Positions 51,609-60,624 of a DNA stretch of 64,000 nt are shown here, one piece after another. The notes beneath the pieces were generated by a model. The model searched no databases, was not told the DNA's origin, and saw only the letters and a program-made list of their open reading frames with translations. Position 1 is the first letter of the stretch. Every line of letters starts with the position of its first letter. Both the position numbers and the translations under genes were made by a program. This stretch comes from Algibacter luteus (lineage in GTDB: Bacteria; Bacteroidota; Bacteroidia; Flavobacteriales; Flavobacteriaceae): positions 620,001-684,000 of the forward strand of contig NZ_FQYK01000001.1 of the NCBI RefSeq assembly GCF_900141715.1. Reading direction: 5' to 3'.

Positions 51609-53696
51609 ATGAAATTACATATAACTATGTTGTTATGTGTGTTATGCGTCAATTTGTCGTTTTCACAAGCACAAATAGATAGCACCACTACAACAAGAAC
51701 ACAATTACCTGAGGTAATTGTCACTGGTCATTCTAATATAGACCCAATTCATAGTGCCGTAAAAAACGATTACCAAAAAAAAGGCATCCAGCCGAAAAAT
51801 GTAGCTGATCTTTTTTCTGAAATCAACGGTTTTTCAACAATAAAGCGTGGTAATTATGCCATTGATCCCATTTTTAGGGCATCTGCTTACGAACAACTAA
51901 ACGTAATGTACGACGGAGGCGTTAAAGCAGTACATGCTTGCCCTAACAGAATGGATCCCATAACTACCCATGTTATTCCCGAGGAAATTGAGAAAATAGA
52001 AGTTGTAAAAGGACCCTATACCGTAAGATATGGCGCCACCTTTGGAGGCATCGTGAATATGGTAACCAAAAGCCACCACATGCTTGATCACGGTTTTCAT
52101 GGTAAAGTTTCGGCAGGTTATGAAACTAATGGAAATGCTTTAGTAAGTAATCTTCAACTGCAACACGTATCAAATAAATTTAATGCCACAGCCAACATAG
52201 GTTATCGAAATTTTGATGATTATGAAGACGGAAATAATTTCTCAGTTCCATCAGCATTTAAAAGTACCGATTATGGTATCAAACTGGGTTACGCCCTTTC
52301 AGAAAATCAATATTTACAAGCACATTGGCGTCAATCGTTTGGTAGAGATACCAAGCATGCTGGTTTGCCAATGGACACGGATTTCGACAACAGTTCTATT
52401 GCCTCTTTAGATTATACTGTAGAAAATTTATCGAACACATTAAAAGGTATTACAGCCAAAGCCTATTATAGTTTTGTAGATCATTTAATGACTAACGAAA
52501 ACCGTCCTAATTTCAATATGGTTTTTGCTTCGTCTCCTGTCGAATCAACAACCATTGGCGGAAAAATTGAAACACATTGGTTATTTAACGAGCGTTTAAT
52601 TTTTTACTTAGGAACCGACGCCCTATTAATAGGTAGAGAAGGCAACAGAACGCGTACGGTAAAAATGATGAATGGTACCATGCTGCCAATGCCTATGGTG
52701 TTTACTGATAAAATATGGCAAGATGCTACTTTAAATGATGTTGGTTTATTCTCTGAAGCTACTTACAGCATGAACAAAACGACTTTTAAAGCAGGACTTC
52801 GGGTTGATTTTGTAAATGCAAATGCAGAAGATTTAGAAGATGATTTTGCTGCGAGGTATGGCAACGATGTTAAACAGAATGAAACCAATGTGAGCGGAAC
52901 AGTATCTGTAAAACAAAAACTAGATTCTAAAACTTTTTTAGAAGCCGCTTACGGACGCGGTGTAAGAACCGCAAATATGGCCGAACGCTACATTAATCAT
53001 TTTACAGTTGGTCAGGATAATTATGAATACATAGGAAACCCATTTTTAAAAGCTGAAATAAATGATCAGTTTGAAATAGGAATTACTGGAGTTACCAAAA
53101 TAAATAGCTTAAATAATTTCAATTATCAATTCTCAGTTTTCTATAGTGTTTACGATAATTATATTTCAGCTGTTGTAGACCCTTCAATCCCAAGAAAATT
53201 TATGCCAACTCAAGAACCACAATATACCAAGGTGTTTACCAATATTGATGATGCCTATAAATCAGGGTTTGAGTTTATGTTTAAATTTGATTTTCTTAAG
53301 GACTATTATTTTAAAAATCAATCGGCATATGTAAGAACTAAAAACAAGGATTTTGGGGAGTCATTACCATTAAACCCTCCTTTTACAACAACATTCTCTA
53401 TTGGAGTAGACAAACCTTTTTATTGGGCAAAGGCGCAATATAACATCACATCTAAACAGTCACATATTGCACCTTCTTTTGGAGAAACTGAGACTGCGGG
53501 ATATGAAACTTTCGATGTTAAAATGGGAGCGACCCCGTTTAAAAATATTACAATTGGTATAGCTTGTTTAAATATTTTCGACACATCTTATAACAGTCAT
53601 TTAAATTTTTCTTACCAGAACCAAGCCAGCATGAACGGGTCTCCGATTACAGAAACTGGACGTAATTTCACTGCTTTTTTACAGTATAAATTTTAA
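51609..53696 (+). CDS. TonB-dependent receptor, copper (OprC-like) type
   Basis: 695 residues. A signal peptide (to about residue 20) is followed by a TonB box-like QLPEVIVTGHS, the plug (DLFSEINGFSTIKRGNY ... EKIEVVKGPYTVRYGATFGGIVNMVTK) and a 22-strand barrel ending in FTAFLQYKF. The segment MYDGGVKAVHACPNRMDPITTHV, with Cys and Met before the plug's VVKGP motif, is typical of copper receptors (OprC/NosA). Uptake is energised by TonB-ExbBD, not seen here. Confidence 0.87.
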   Translation: MKLHITMLLCVLCVNLSFSQAQIDSTTTTRTQLPEVIVTGHSNIDPIHSAVKNDYQKKGIQPKNVADLFSEINGFSTIKRGNYAIDPIFRASAYEQLNVMYDGGVKAVHACPNRMDPITTHVIPEEIEKIEVVKGPYTVRYGATFGGIVNMVTKSHHMLDHGFHGKVSAGYETNGNALVSNLQLQHVSNKFNATANIGYRNFDDYEDGNNFSVPSAFKSTDYGIKLGYALSENQYLQAHWRQSFGRDTKHAGLPMDTDFDNSSIASLDYTVENLSNTLKGITAKAYYSFVDHLMTNENRPNFNMVFASSPVESTTIGGKIETHWLFNERLIFYLGTDALLIGREGNRTRTVKMMNGTMLPMPMVFTDKIWQDATLNDVGLFSEATYSMNKTTFKAGLRVDFVNANAEDLEDDFAARYGNDVKQNETNVSGTVSVKQKLDSKTFLEAAYGRGVRTANMAERYINHFTVGQDNYEYIGNPFLKAEINDQFEIGITGVTKINSLNNFNYQFSVFYSVYDNYISAVVDPSIPRKFMPTQEPQYTKVFTNIDDAYKSGFEFMFKFDFLKDYYFKNQSAYVRTKNKDFGESLPLNPPFTTTFSIGVDKPFYWAKAQYNITSKQSHIAPSFGETETAGYETFDVKMGATPFKNITIGIACLNIFDTSYNSHLNFSYQNQASMNGSPITETGRNFTAFLQYKF

Positions 53697-53718
53697 AATA
53701 GTTTTATTTTTCATTTAG

Positions 53719-53748
53719 AAAAAGCGTTTCAATTTTGGAACGCTTTTT
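53719..53748 (+). terminator. Terminator after the TonB receptor
   Basis: AAAAAGCGTTTC-aatttt-GGAACGCTTTTT is a 12-bp stem with one G-U pair and a long T-run. Confidence 0.85.
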
Positions 53749-53797
53749 TTAATAAAATTCTTTTTCATTTTCAAAATCGTATCTTTAAAAGAAAAAA

Positions 53798-54550
53798 ATG
53801 AAATTAAAATTATACCTCATCTGTATAAGTTTTAGTGTTTTTTGGCTTTTTGGGTGCTCAAGCGATTATGAAGTATTACCAATTACTGAAAGCACTTCAA
53901 TCAATACCAGTAGTGAACCAACTGAAGAAGAAACCAATGTACCTGAAAGCAGCATTGTAAAAATTTTGTCTTTAGGTGATAGCTATACGTATGGTACGAA
54001 CGTATGTCCCAGTTGTAGTTTCCCCGAGCAATTAAAAAGCCAATTAAGATTAAGAATTGAGTCAAGTGTGACACAGCTTAAAATCATTGCTCAAAGCAGA
54101 TGGACAACTACCAATTTAATTGATGCAATTAATACCGACAGTTCTTCTAACGAATATGATTTGGTAACACTCTTAATTGGTGTTAATAACCAATATCAGC
54201 GCAAACCTTTTTCGCTTTACGAAAAAGAATTTCCATTACTTGTTAATAATGCTATTGCAAAAGCTAATGGAGACAAAAGTCAAGTTATAGTTATTTCAAT
54301 TCCAGATTATGCGTATACGCCATTAGGCCAAGGCAATACGCTTATTTCTAATGATATAGATAAATACAACAATTATGCAGAAAACTATTGCATGCAAAAT
54401 AACATTAGCTACCTCTACATCACAGATATTACGAGACAAGGCTTAGTAAATCCTGCTCTTGTGACGTTTGATGGCCTACATCCTTCTGAATTGGCTTATT
54501 CTAAATTTGTTGATAGACTTCTACCTTTAGCAATAAAAAAACTTAACTGA
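53798..54550 (+). CDS. SGNH/GDSL-type hydrolase lipoprotein
   Basis: 250 residues. Lipoprotein signal with Cys20 (FWLFGCSS), polar linker, then the GDSL block ILSLGDSYTYG (nucleophile Ser near residue 64), block III LLIGVNNQYQ and the catalytic Asp/His in FDGLHPSELAYSKF. It is an esterase or lipase-like enzyme acting on an unknown substrate at the cell envelope. Block II is poorly visible. Confidence 0.88.
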   Translation: MKLKLYLICISFSVFWLFGCSSDYEVLPITESTSINTSSEPTEEETNVPESSIVKILSLGDSYTYGTNVCPSCSFPEQLKSQLRLRIESSVTQLKIIAQSRWTTTNLIDAINTDSSSNEYDLVTLLIGVNNQYQRKPFSLYEKEFPLLVNNAIAKANGDKSQVIVISIPDYAYTPLGQGNTLISNDIDKYNNYAENYCMQNNISYLYITDITRQGLVNPALVTFDGLHPSELAYSKFVDRLLPLAIKKLN

Positions 54551-54695
54551 TTAAAGTAAACTTAAAAAGCGACTTCTATTTAAAACACATTTTTGTTTAC
54601 ATTTACTACATGTTTACATGTGTGTATTAATATTTATATTCAAGTGTCACATGTAACATTCATTAAATCATTTTCCTAAAATCACATATTTAGTT

Positions 54696-55598
54696 ATGAA
54701 TGTTTCATCCAAAAAACGATTAGATAACGCTTATAATAATGCTAAGGTTATTGATTTTGATGACGATAGTAAATTTATCTTATTTAGTGATTGCCACCGT
54801 GGTGATAATAGTTTTGCCGATGATTTTGCAAACAACAGAAACATCTACTTTCATGCTTTAAAACACTATTACGCTGAAGGATTTCAATATTGCGAACTAG
54901 GTGATGGCGACGAACTTTGGGAAAATCTATCATTCAGTTCTATTTTAGATGCTCATAAAAATGTGTATATGCTTATGAAACTATTTCATAAGGAAAAACG
55001 ATTACATATGATATGGGGAAACCACGATATGGTTTATAGAAATGAGGCTTATGTGAAGAAAAATTTATCCACCTATTTTGATCCAAAAGTAGGTGAAGAA
55101 GTGGAGCTTTTTGGGGACATAAAATACCATGAAGGCATTGTCTTAAAACATTGCATGACGGGGCAAGAACTGTTTTTAACGCATGGACATCAAGCCGATT
55201 GGTGGAATTTTCTGTTTTGGAAATGGAGTCGTTTTATGGTACGCGTATTATGGAAACCTTTAAATGTTATGGGTATTGCAGATCCTACAAGTCCTGCAAA
55301 AAACTACAAGGAATTGATTAAGGTGGAGCGCAGAACTAAAAAATGGATTAGCGACAACAGCAATTTAATGACCATTGTTGGGCACACTCACAGACCACGA
55401 TTTCCGGAGCCTGGAGATATTGCTTTTTTTAATGATGGCAGTTGCGTTCACCCAAGAAGTATCACAGGTATTGAAATTGAAAATGGTGCCATTTCTTTGA
55501 TTAAGTGGCAAATTGCAACAAGAGATGATGGGACTTTACAAATAGTTAGAGTTTTACTTGAAGGTCCGAGAAAATTAATCGATTATAAGACTGAATAA
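54696..55598 (+). CDS. Metallophosphoesterase
   Basis: 300-residue calcineurin-like phosphoesterase: ILFSDCHRGDN (Asp/His metal ligands), CELGDGDELWE, MIWGNHDMVYR and VGHTHRPRF. A C-terminal part follows with NDGSCVHPRSITGIEIENGAI. The LpxH/YfcE-like layout could hint at a lipid-A or nucleotide substrate, but substrate cannot be read. It is followed by the DUF1853 gene 34 bp later. Confidence 0.87.
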   Translation: MNVSSKKRLDNAYNNAKVIDFDDDSKFILFSDCHRGDNSFADDFANNRNIYFHALKHYYAEGFQYCELGDGDELWENLSFSSILDAHKNVYMLMKLFHKEKRLHMIWGNHDMVYRNEAYVKKNLSTYFDPKVGEEVELFGDIKYHEGIVLKHCMTGQELFLTHGHQADWWNFLFWKWSRFMVRVLWKPLNVMGIADPTSPAKNYKELIKVERRTKKWISDNSNLMTIVGHTHRPRFPEPGDIAFFNDGSCVHPRSITGIEIENGAISLIKWQIATRDDGTLQIVRVLLEGPRKLIDYKTE

Positions 55599-55632
55599 AA
55601 AATAGATTCCTAATTATTTCAGGAATAAAATT

Positions 55633-56427
55633 ATGCATCAAAAAAGATTCGAAGGTTTTTTAAAAACACCTAGTTTATTAGTGAGTACTCAGGTTTTTGA
55701 TCTAAATCCGTTTAAAATTTCTTCAAAATCTACTAGTATCGACGTTGTTGTTGATGAGCGTTTACGCCTCGGAAAATATGTTGAACGTTTAGTTACTTGG
55801 GAACTCTCGCAACACAGTAACATTTCTCTTTTGGCTGAAAACATTCAAATTCAAGAAGACAAAACCACTTTAGGCGAATTAGATTGCTTACTCCTAAAAG
55901 ATAATAAGCCCATACATCTTGAAATTATTTATAAATTTTATGTGTATGATGCCACTGTTGGAAATAACGAAATTGAGCATTTTATTGGCCCTAATAGAAA
56001 GGATAGCTTATTAGAAAAACTTACTAAATTAAAAGAAAAACAGTTGCCTTTACTTTATTCTGAGGCTTGTAAACCATACTTGAACACCTATCATTTAGTG
56101 GCCGAAAATATAAGACAAGAAGTTTATTTTAAAGCGCAATTATTTTTGCCCTATAATAAACAAGATATTCAACTCCAGCTTTTAAACCCAGGTTGTGTAA
56201 TTGGTTTTTATATTAAGTTAAAAGAATTACAACAATTTGAAGGGTGTAAATTTTTTATTCCTAGTAAAAAAGATTGGTTGGTATTACCTCACACTTATGT
56301 GAATTGGTTGAATTTTAATGAATTTAAAACCAGGATAACGGATTTTAATTCTAAAAAAATATCGGCTTTATTTTGGATAAAGTTAAAATCTGGAGAATTA
56401 CAAAAACTGTTTTTCGTTTGGTGGTAA
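55633..56427 (+). CDS. DUF1853 family protein
   Basis: 264 residues matching the DUF1853 pattern: RFEGFLKTPSLLVS near the start, LRLGKYVERLVTWELS, ENIQIQEDKTTLGELDCLLLKDNKPIHLEIIYKFYVYD (a nuclease-like strand set with Glu/Asp and Lys), and GPNRKDSLLEKL. The GELDCLL...HLEIIYKF pattern resembles PD-(D/E)xK nucleases, but activity is unproven. Confidence 0.82.
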   Translation: MHQKRFEGFLKTPSLLVSTQVFDLNPFKISSKSTSIDVVVDERLRLGKYVERLVTWELSQHSNISLLAENIQIQEDKTTLGELDCLLLKDNKPIHLEIIYKFYVYDATVGNNEIEHFIGPNRKDSLLEKLTKLKEKQLPLLYSEACKPYLNTYHLVAENIRQEVYFKAQLFLPYNKQDIQLQLLNPGCVIGFYIKLKELQQFEGCKFFIPSKKDWLVLPHTYVNWLNFNEFKTRITDFNSKKISALFWIKLKSGELQKLFFVWW

Positions 56428-56464
56428 CTCTGTGGATTGGGTGATGATTCTTAGCAGATTAGCC

Positions 56465-56570
56465 CGCGTTAGGGATTGCAGTGAAAATCCTTTTTGTGAG
56501 GCACGAGCAAAAAGATTGTAACGGAAAGCCCGACCCTCGTGGTAACCTGCCTACCCACAGGCAGGCGCCC
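56465..56570 (+). repeat. Dispersed intergenic repeat, copy 2
   Basis: Carries GCGTTAGGGATTGCA, a GAGGCACGAGCA segment, GATTGTAACGGAAAGCCCGACCC and GGCGCCC, the same order as in copy 1 (12563-12644, opposite strand). An extra hairpin CCTGCCT-acccac-AGGCAGG at 56546-56565 is inserted near its end. It lies between convergent genes. Confidence 0.65.
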
Positions 56571-56625
56571 TAAAAAATTAGCTTAAGAAATTAATTTTGA
56601 TGAGATTACTGCCTCCTCAGAAATA

Positions 56626-56955
56626 TTAGCTTTCTGGAGCCAATTCTACTTCTAGCCCTTCCATTTCTGGTGTGATTTGGATTTGGCAACCTAAACGACT
56701 GTTTTCTTGCACATCGAAAGCTTCGGAAAGCATAGCTTCTTCATCGTCGCTCATTTCTGGCAATGGCGTTTCGCTTAACACGTAACATTGGCATGAGGCG
56801 CACATAGCCATACCCCCGCAAACACCAATAGTGCCTTCGGGCGCAAGTTCGTAAGACCTTACCACTTCCATAAGATTCATGGCCATGTCTGTTGGTGCTA
56901 CTATCTCGTGCGTTACTCCGTCTCTGTCTGTTATTTTAATGTTTACGTCTTCCAT
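56626..56955 (-). CDS. Adrenodoxin-type 2Fe-2S ferredoxin
   Basis: 109 residues. The cluster ligands are Cys46, Cys52, Cys55 and Cys89 (CGGMAMCASCQCYV and SRLGCQI), the CX5CX2C...C spacing of adrenodoxin/Fdx ferredoxins. It transfers electrons in Fe-S assembly or to redox enzymes. It is separated from the mrp/NifU-like operon by a strong terminator. Confidence 0.92.
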   Translation of the reverse strand: MEDVNIKITDRDGVTHEIVAPTDMAMNLMEVVRSYELAPEGTIGVCGGMAMCASCQCYVLSETPLPEMSDDEEAMLSEAFDVQENSRLGCQIQITPEMEGLEVELAPES

Positions 56956-57070
56956 TGCTAAATTTTGTAATTCTGCTTAAAGCATGTCATAATTCGTGCC
57001 ACAAATTTAGTATTTGAGGTTTTATTTTTACTCTTTTTATTTGCTAAATTATGCTGATATTTAAATAAAT

Positions 57071-57108
57071 AAGGAATCGTTAAAATTATATAATTTTAAC
57101 GATTCCTT
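57071..57108 (-). terminator. Long palindromic terminator after the NifU-like gene
   Basis: An 18-bp perfect stem (57071-57088 and 57091-57108) with only TA in the centre, 46 bp past the NifU-like stop. The flanks are TTTATTTA on the minus-strand exit side and CTTTTTC on the plus-strand side. Confidence 0.75.
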
Positions 57109-57154
57109 TTTCAGTATAAAGATGCTTTAGTTGAAATTAAAGCAGTACTTTATG

Positions 57155-57397
57155 CTATACTTCAATATTTATAACTTGTTCAATTTGTGGAGCGTACTTT
57201 TTTATAGTCATTTCTACTCCAGATTTTAGCGTCATTTGATTGACACTACAACCCACACAAGCTCCTTGAAGTTGTACTTTAACCAAATTATCGTTTTCTA
57301 TAGATAATAAAGAAATATCGCCACCATCACTTTGCAAAAATGGGCGAATTTCGTCTAAGGCCTTTTCAACATTTAATTTTAGCTCTTCTGAAGTCAT
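57155..57397 (-). CDS. NifU C-terminal-domain Fe-S scaffold protein
   Basis: 80 residues of the NifU-like/NfuA C-terminal type: LNVEKALDEIRPFLQSDGGDISLL, then the cluster motif GACVGCSVNQMTLK. It carries or delivers a 4Fe-4S cluster. It is 3 bp after the mrp gene, making one transcript. Confidence 0.92.
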   Translation of the reverse strand: MTSEELKLNVEKALDEIRPFLQSDGGDISLLSIENDNLVKVQLQGACVGCSVNQMTLKSGVEMTIKKYAPQIEQVINIEV

Positions 57398-57400
57398 AAT

Positions 57401-58537
57401 TTATTTTTTAACTGCTGAACAACCAGCCATTGTTGTAATTTTTATTGCTTCGGTTGGTGGTAAATCATCGTTTCGACGCACGACTTCTTGAACAACATTT
57501 TGAGTTAATTTCTCGAATGCTTGTTCTAGAGGTGTTGCCGTTTGTAAAGCTGCTGGCCTACCAACATCGCCTGCTTCTCTTATACTTTGTACTAAAGGAA
57601 TTTCTCCCAAAAATGGTACATTTAAATCTTCGGCTAGATTTTTAGCACCTTCTTTTCCGAATATAAAATATTTATTATCTGGTAATTCGGCAGGTGTAAA
57701 ATATGCCATATTTTCAATTATTCCTAATACCGGCACATTAATACTTTCTTGCTGAAACATAGCTACGCCTTTTTTAGCATCGGCCAATGCCACATTTTGT
57801 GGTGTACTCACTACAACTGCCCCTGTGATTGGTAATGATTGCATGATGCTTAAATGAATATCGCCTGTTCCTGGAGGTAAATCTAAAAGCAAGAAATCCA
57901 GCTCGCCCCAATGTGCGTCAAAAATCATTTGATTTAGTGCTTTAGCCGCCATTGGCCCTCGCCAAACAACGGCTTGATCTGGTTGTGTAAAAAATCCAAT
58001 AGACAATACTTTTACACCGTAATTCTCAATAGGCTTCATTTTAGATTTCCCTTCAATGTTTACTGCTAGTGGTTTTTCAGTTTGCACATCAAACATTATA
58101 GGAATTGATGGCCCATAGATGTCGGCATCCAAAACCCCAACTTTAAAGCCCATTTTTGCTAGAGTTACCGCTAGATTTGCCGTAACTGTAGATTTTCCAA
58201 CTCCACCCTTACCCGATGCTACAGCTACTATATTTTGAATTCCAGGAATAGGTTTTCCTTTAATGACATTAGCCTTGGGCTTTTCGGGAGCTTCAACTTT
58301 GACATTCACAGTTATCTTAGCTTTCTCGTATACTTTATCGTGAATGATTTTCAAGATATCAACTTCCGTACGTTTTTTGGCCTGTAAGCTTGGGTTTTTT
58401 ATTGTAATATCAACAATTACCTCGTCACCAAAAGTAACAACATTTTTAACTGCTCCGCTCTCGACCATATTTTGTCCTTCTCCAGGAACTGTAATACTTT
58501 CAAGCGCCTTATAAATATCTTTTTTATCTAACTTCAT
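57401..58537 (-). CDS. Mrp/ApbC-type P-loop Fe-S carrier ATPase
   Basis: About 378 residues. The N-terminal MIP18/DUF59 domain is followed by a deviant Walker A (VASGKGGVGKSTVTANLA) near residue 105, switch DIYGPSIP and LLLDLPPGTGD. An earlier ATG at 58588 would add MHPDVLSGFFQTDFKVN; the family starts at MKLDKKDIYKAL (58537), so the latter is chosen. It loads Fe-S clusters onto targets and pairs with the NifU-like scaffold. Confidence 0.92.
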   Translation of the reverse strand: MKLDKKDIYKALESITVPGEGQNMVESGAVKNVVTFGDEVIVDITIKNPSLQAKKRTEVDILKIIHDKVYEKAKITVNVKVEAPEKPKANVIKGKPIPGIQNIVAVASGKGGVGKSTVTANLAVTLAKMGFKVGVLDADIYGPSIPIMFDVQTEKPLAVNIEGKSKMKPIENYGVKVLSIGFFTQPDQAVVWRGPMAAKALNQMIFDAHWGELDFLLLDLPPGTGDIHLSIMQSLPITGAVVVSTPQNVALADAKKGVAMFQQESINVPVLGIIENMAYFTPAELPDNKYFIFGKEGAKNLAEDLNVPFLGEIPLVQSIREAGDVGRPAALQTATPLEQAFEKLTQNVVQEVVRRNDDLPPTEAIKITTMAGCSAVKK

Positions 58538-58817
58538 ATTTACTTTGAAATCTGTTTGAAAAAATCCTGATAAAACATCCGGATGCATTCAATTATCATC
58601 GATTAATTCAATTTTTTTGAACTTTGAATTGATTCTAATTAAGAATCATTCTAAAGGCAAAGATAAGTAATAATCATAGAAGTCAGAAGCTCGTGATAAG
58701 AACTTTTAGCTATAACCATATCGGTGTTTATTATTGTTTTTATATTTAACTGTAATGATATCTTATTTGGTATAATTTGTGTGACTATATGTGTTAGAAA
58801 CCTGATACTAACCCGTT

Positions 58818-59654
58818 ATGAAACCAGTTCTTTTTTTCGTATTTATTTTGTTTTTAACTCAAGGAAGTATTGCGCAAAGTAAAATTAAAAAAGCCGAAGA
58901 GAGCTTAAATAACACCACTGAATCCGTCTCGGAATCTGAAAATAACATAACATATTTTAATAACAACGATTCTTCTTCAAATGGTAATTTTTTTGCTGAT
59001 GTTTTTGGTGAATTGTTTATTCAAATATTTGCTTATACTGTTTATGGTATTGCCATTGAAAGTCCCTTTGAGACCAATAACAGTGGAAGTTATGCATTTG
59101 TCAGCAAATTTCCATACAACAACTCTACGCAAGGACAATATACCTATGAATGGAACGAGGACACTCCCATTATAAGAACCACTTTCTCCGCAAGATACAT
59201 TTCTGAGAACAGCAGAATCAATGGCACTCATTTAAACTTTGATACTCGGTTTTTAAAACGGTTTGGTTTTGAGGCTAATTATCTCCAACTCTGGGAAAAG
59301 AATCCTTATTTTGGAACGGACAATCTAGCCATGTATACTGCGCTTGCCAAATACCATCGTGTACGCACTGAAAAATTTAATTTATGGTGGGGTTTAGGTG
59401 CTTCTTATATTGACGGCGACGTAAATGATTTTGGTTTTACTTACGGATTAGGAGTCGAATTATTTTTTGCAAGACCATTAAGCTTAGAAACCATTTTTAA
59501 TCAATCGCTTATTAACGGAGAAACAGTAAATAAGTTTGATGGTTTATTAAACTATCATTTAAAAAATTATAAAGTAACTGGGGGTTATGAGCATATAAGA
59601 ATTGGTAACCAGAATTTTTCTACACTCGTTTTGGGCGCTGGTATTTTTTTCTAG
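58818..59654 (+). CDS. Outer-membrane protein, function unknown
   Basis: 278 residues with a signal peptide (cleavage after SIAQ, near 21), a Ser/Asn-rich stretch and a C-terminal half of amphipathic strands (INGTHLNFDTRFLKRFGFEANYLQLW ... LVLGAGIFF). It looks like a small porin-like barrel. No name found. It is divergent from the mrp operon across a 229-bp gap. Confidence 0.65.
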   Translation: MKPVLFFVFILFLTQGSIAQSKIKKAEESLNNTTESVSESENNITYFNNNDSSSNGNFFADVFGELFIQIFAYTVYGIAIESPFETNNSGSYAFVSKFPYNNSTQGQYTYEWNEDTPIIRTTFSARYISENSRINGTHLNFDTRFLKRFGFEANYLQLWEKNPYFGTDNLAMYTALAKYHRVRTEKFNLWWGLGASYIDGDVNDFGFTYGLGVELFFARPLSLETIFNQSLINGETVNKFDGLLNYHLKNYKVTGGYEHIRIGNQNFSTLVLGAGIFF

Positions 59655-59660
59655 AAGAAA

Positions 59661-59990
59661 TTACAGCTCTTTTGAAGGATCCCAAAATACCTTTTCAAAA
59701 TTTTGCACTTGGTTCTCGATAACCTCAACACCCTCATTTTCTAAAAGCTGTTGCATTAAATTTGTACCTTCAAAATGATGCTTACCTGTTAAGAGTCCTT
59801 TTCTATTAACAACACGATGTGCTGGTACGTCTTTTCCATGAGAACCATTCATAGCATACCCAACCATTCTTGCGCTTTTTGCAGCACCTAAATATTTAGC
59901 AATGGCACCATAACTTGTAACTCGACCCATCGGAACTTGTTTTGCTACGTCGTAAACTTTATCAAAAAAAGAAAGCGTTTCTGGTTGCAT
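59661..59990 (-). CDS. Alkyltransferase-like protein (MGMT family, ATL type)
   Basis: 109 residues of the Ogt/MGMT DNA-binding domain: VYDVAKQVPMGRVTSYGAIAKYLG-like start, then VPAHRVVNRKG. MGMT has PCHR here; this protein has PAHR, so the alkyl-accepting cysteine is missing, which is the hallmark of ATL proteins that flag alkylated guanine for nucleotide-excision repair. It sits 2 bp after the LysE-like gene. Confidence 0.9.
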   Translation of the reverse strand: MQPETLSFFDKVYDVAKQVPMGRVTSYGAIAKYLGAAKSARMVGYAMNGSHGKDVPAHRVVNRKGLLTGKHHFEGTNLMQQLLENEGVEVIENQVQNFEKVFWDPSKEL

Positions 59991-59992
59991 TT

Positions 59993-60622
59993 TTAAAAAT
60001 CTTTAATGATGTTAATTAAAGTTACAATTGAAATAATGCCTGTAATACCTCCAATAATTCGGTTCATGTTTTTCTGAGACGTAAACGGCTTCTCCTTAAT
60101 TTTATCGAAGAAAAAAATGTACATATAAAGGGTTACAAACGTACCAGTAGTAGCTCCTATTACATATGAAAGAATGCTTGTTTTTTCGAAAGTCATCCAA
60201 CCAAAAGACGCTAAAGTAATAGTCATATAAGCCTGATAAGGAATAGGAAATACATTAATTGCCGACAACAACATACCTTGAAAAAATCGACTTTGCTTAC
60301 TCTTAGTTTTAGGATCTATTTGCTGTTTTGGAGCTGATTTTGCAATGAATAAAAAATAAATGGTGATGAGTATAAAAATAACTAAAGCTACACTTCTTAA
60401 AATACCAATTACTTCTGGATGCTTGCTTAAATAACGTGCAAAAATACTTGCTAAATACGTTTGAGCAAAAACTATAACACAAACACCAATTGAAAATACT
60501 ATACCTCGAACATGTCCTTCTTTTAAGCTAATTTTTGCAGCATTCATATTTAATAACCCTGGCGGAATAACACCAATCATTGCAAAAAATAAACCCAAAA
60601 AGAAGATAAAGGTTATGTTCAC
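59993..60622 (-). CDS. LysE/RhtB-family exporter
   Basis: 209 residues with about six membrane helices and the LysE pattern: FFAMIGVIPPGLLNMNAAKISLKEGHVRG. The family exports amino acids. The substrate cannot be read. It lies 2 bp from the trmB gene and is probably in the same operon. Confidence 0.82.
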   Translation of the reverse strand: MNITFIFFLGLFFAMIGVIPPGLLNMNAAKISLKEGHVRGIVFSIGVCVIVFAQTYLASIFARYLSKHPEVIGILRSVALVIFILITIYFLFIAKSAPKQQIDPKTKSKQSRFFQGMLLSAINVFPIPYQAYMTITLASFGWMTFEKTSILSYVIGATTGTFVTLYMYIFFFDKIKEKPFTSQKNMNRIIGGITGIISIVTLINIIKDF

Positions 60623-60624
60623 GA

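Noticed and set aside
59661-59990. Calling the MGMT-family gene a methylguanine methyltransferase (ogt)
   Set aside because: The acceptor Cys of PCHR is replaced by Ala (PAHR), so alkyl transfer is not possible.
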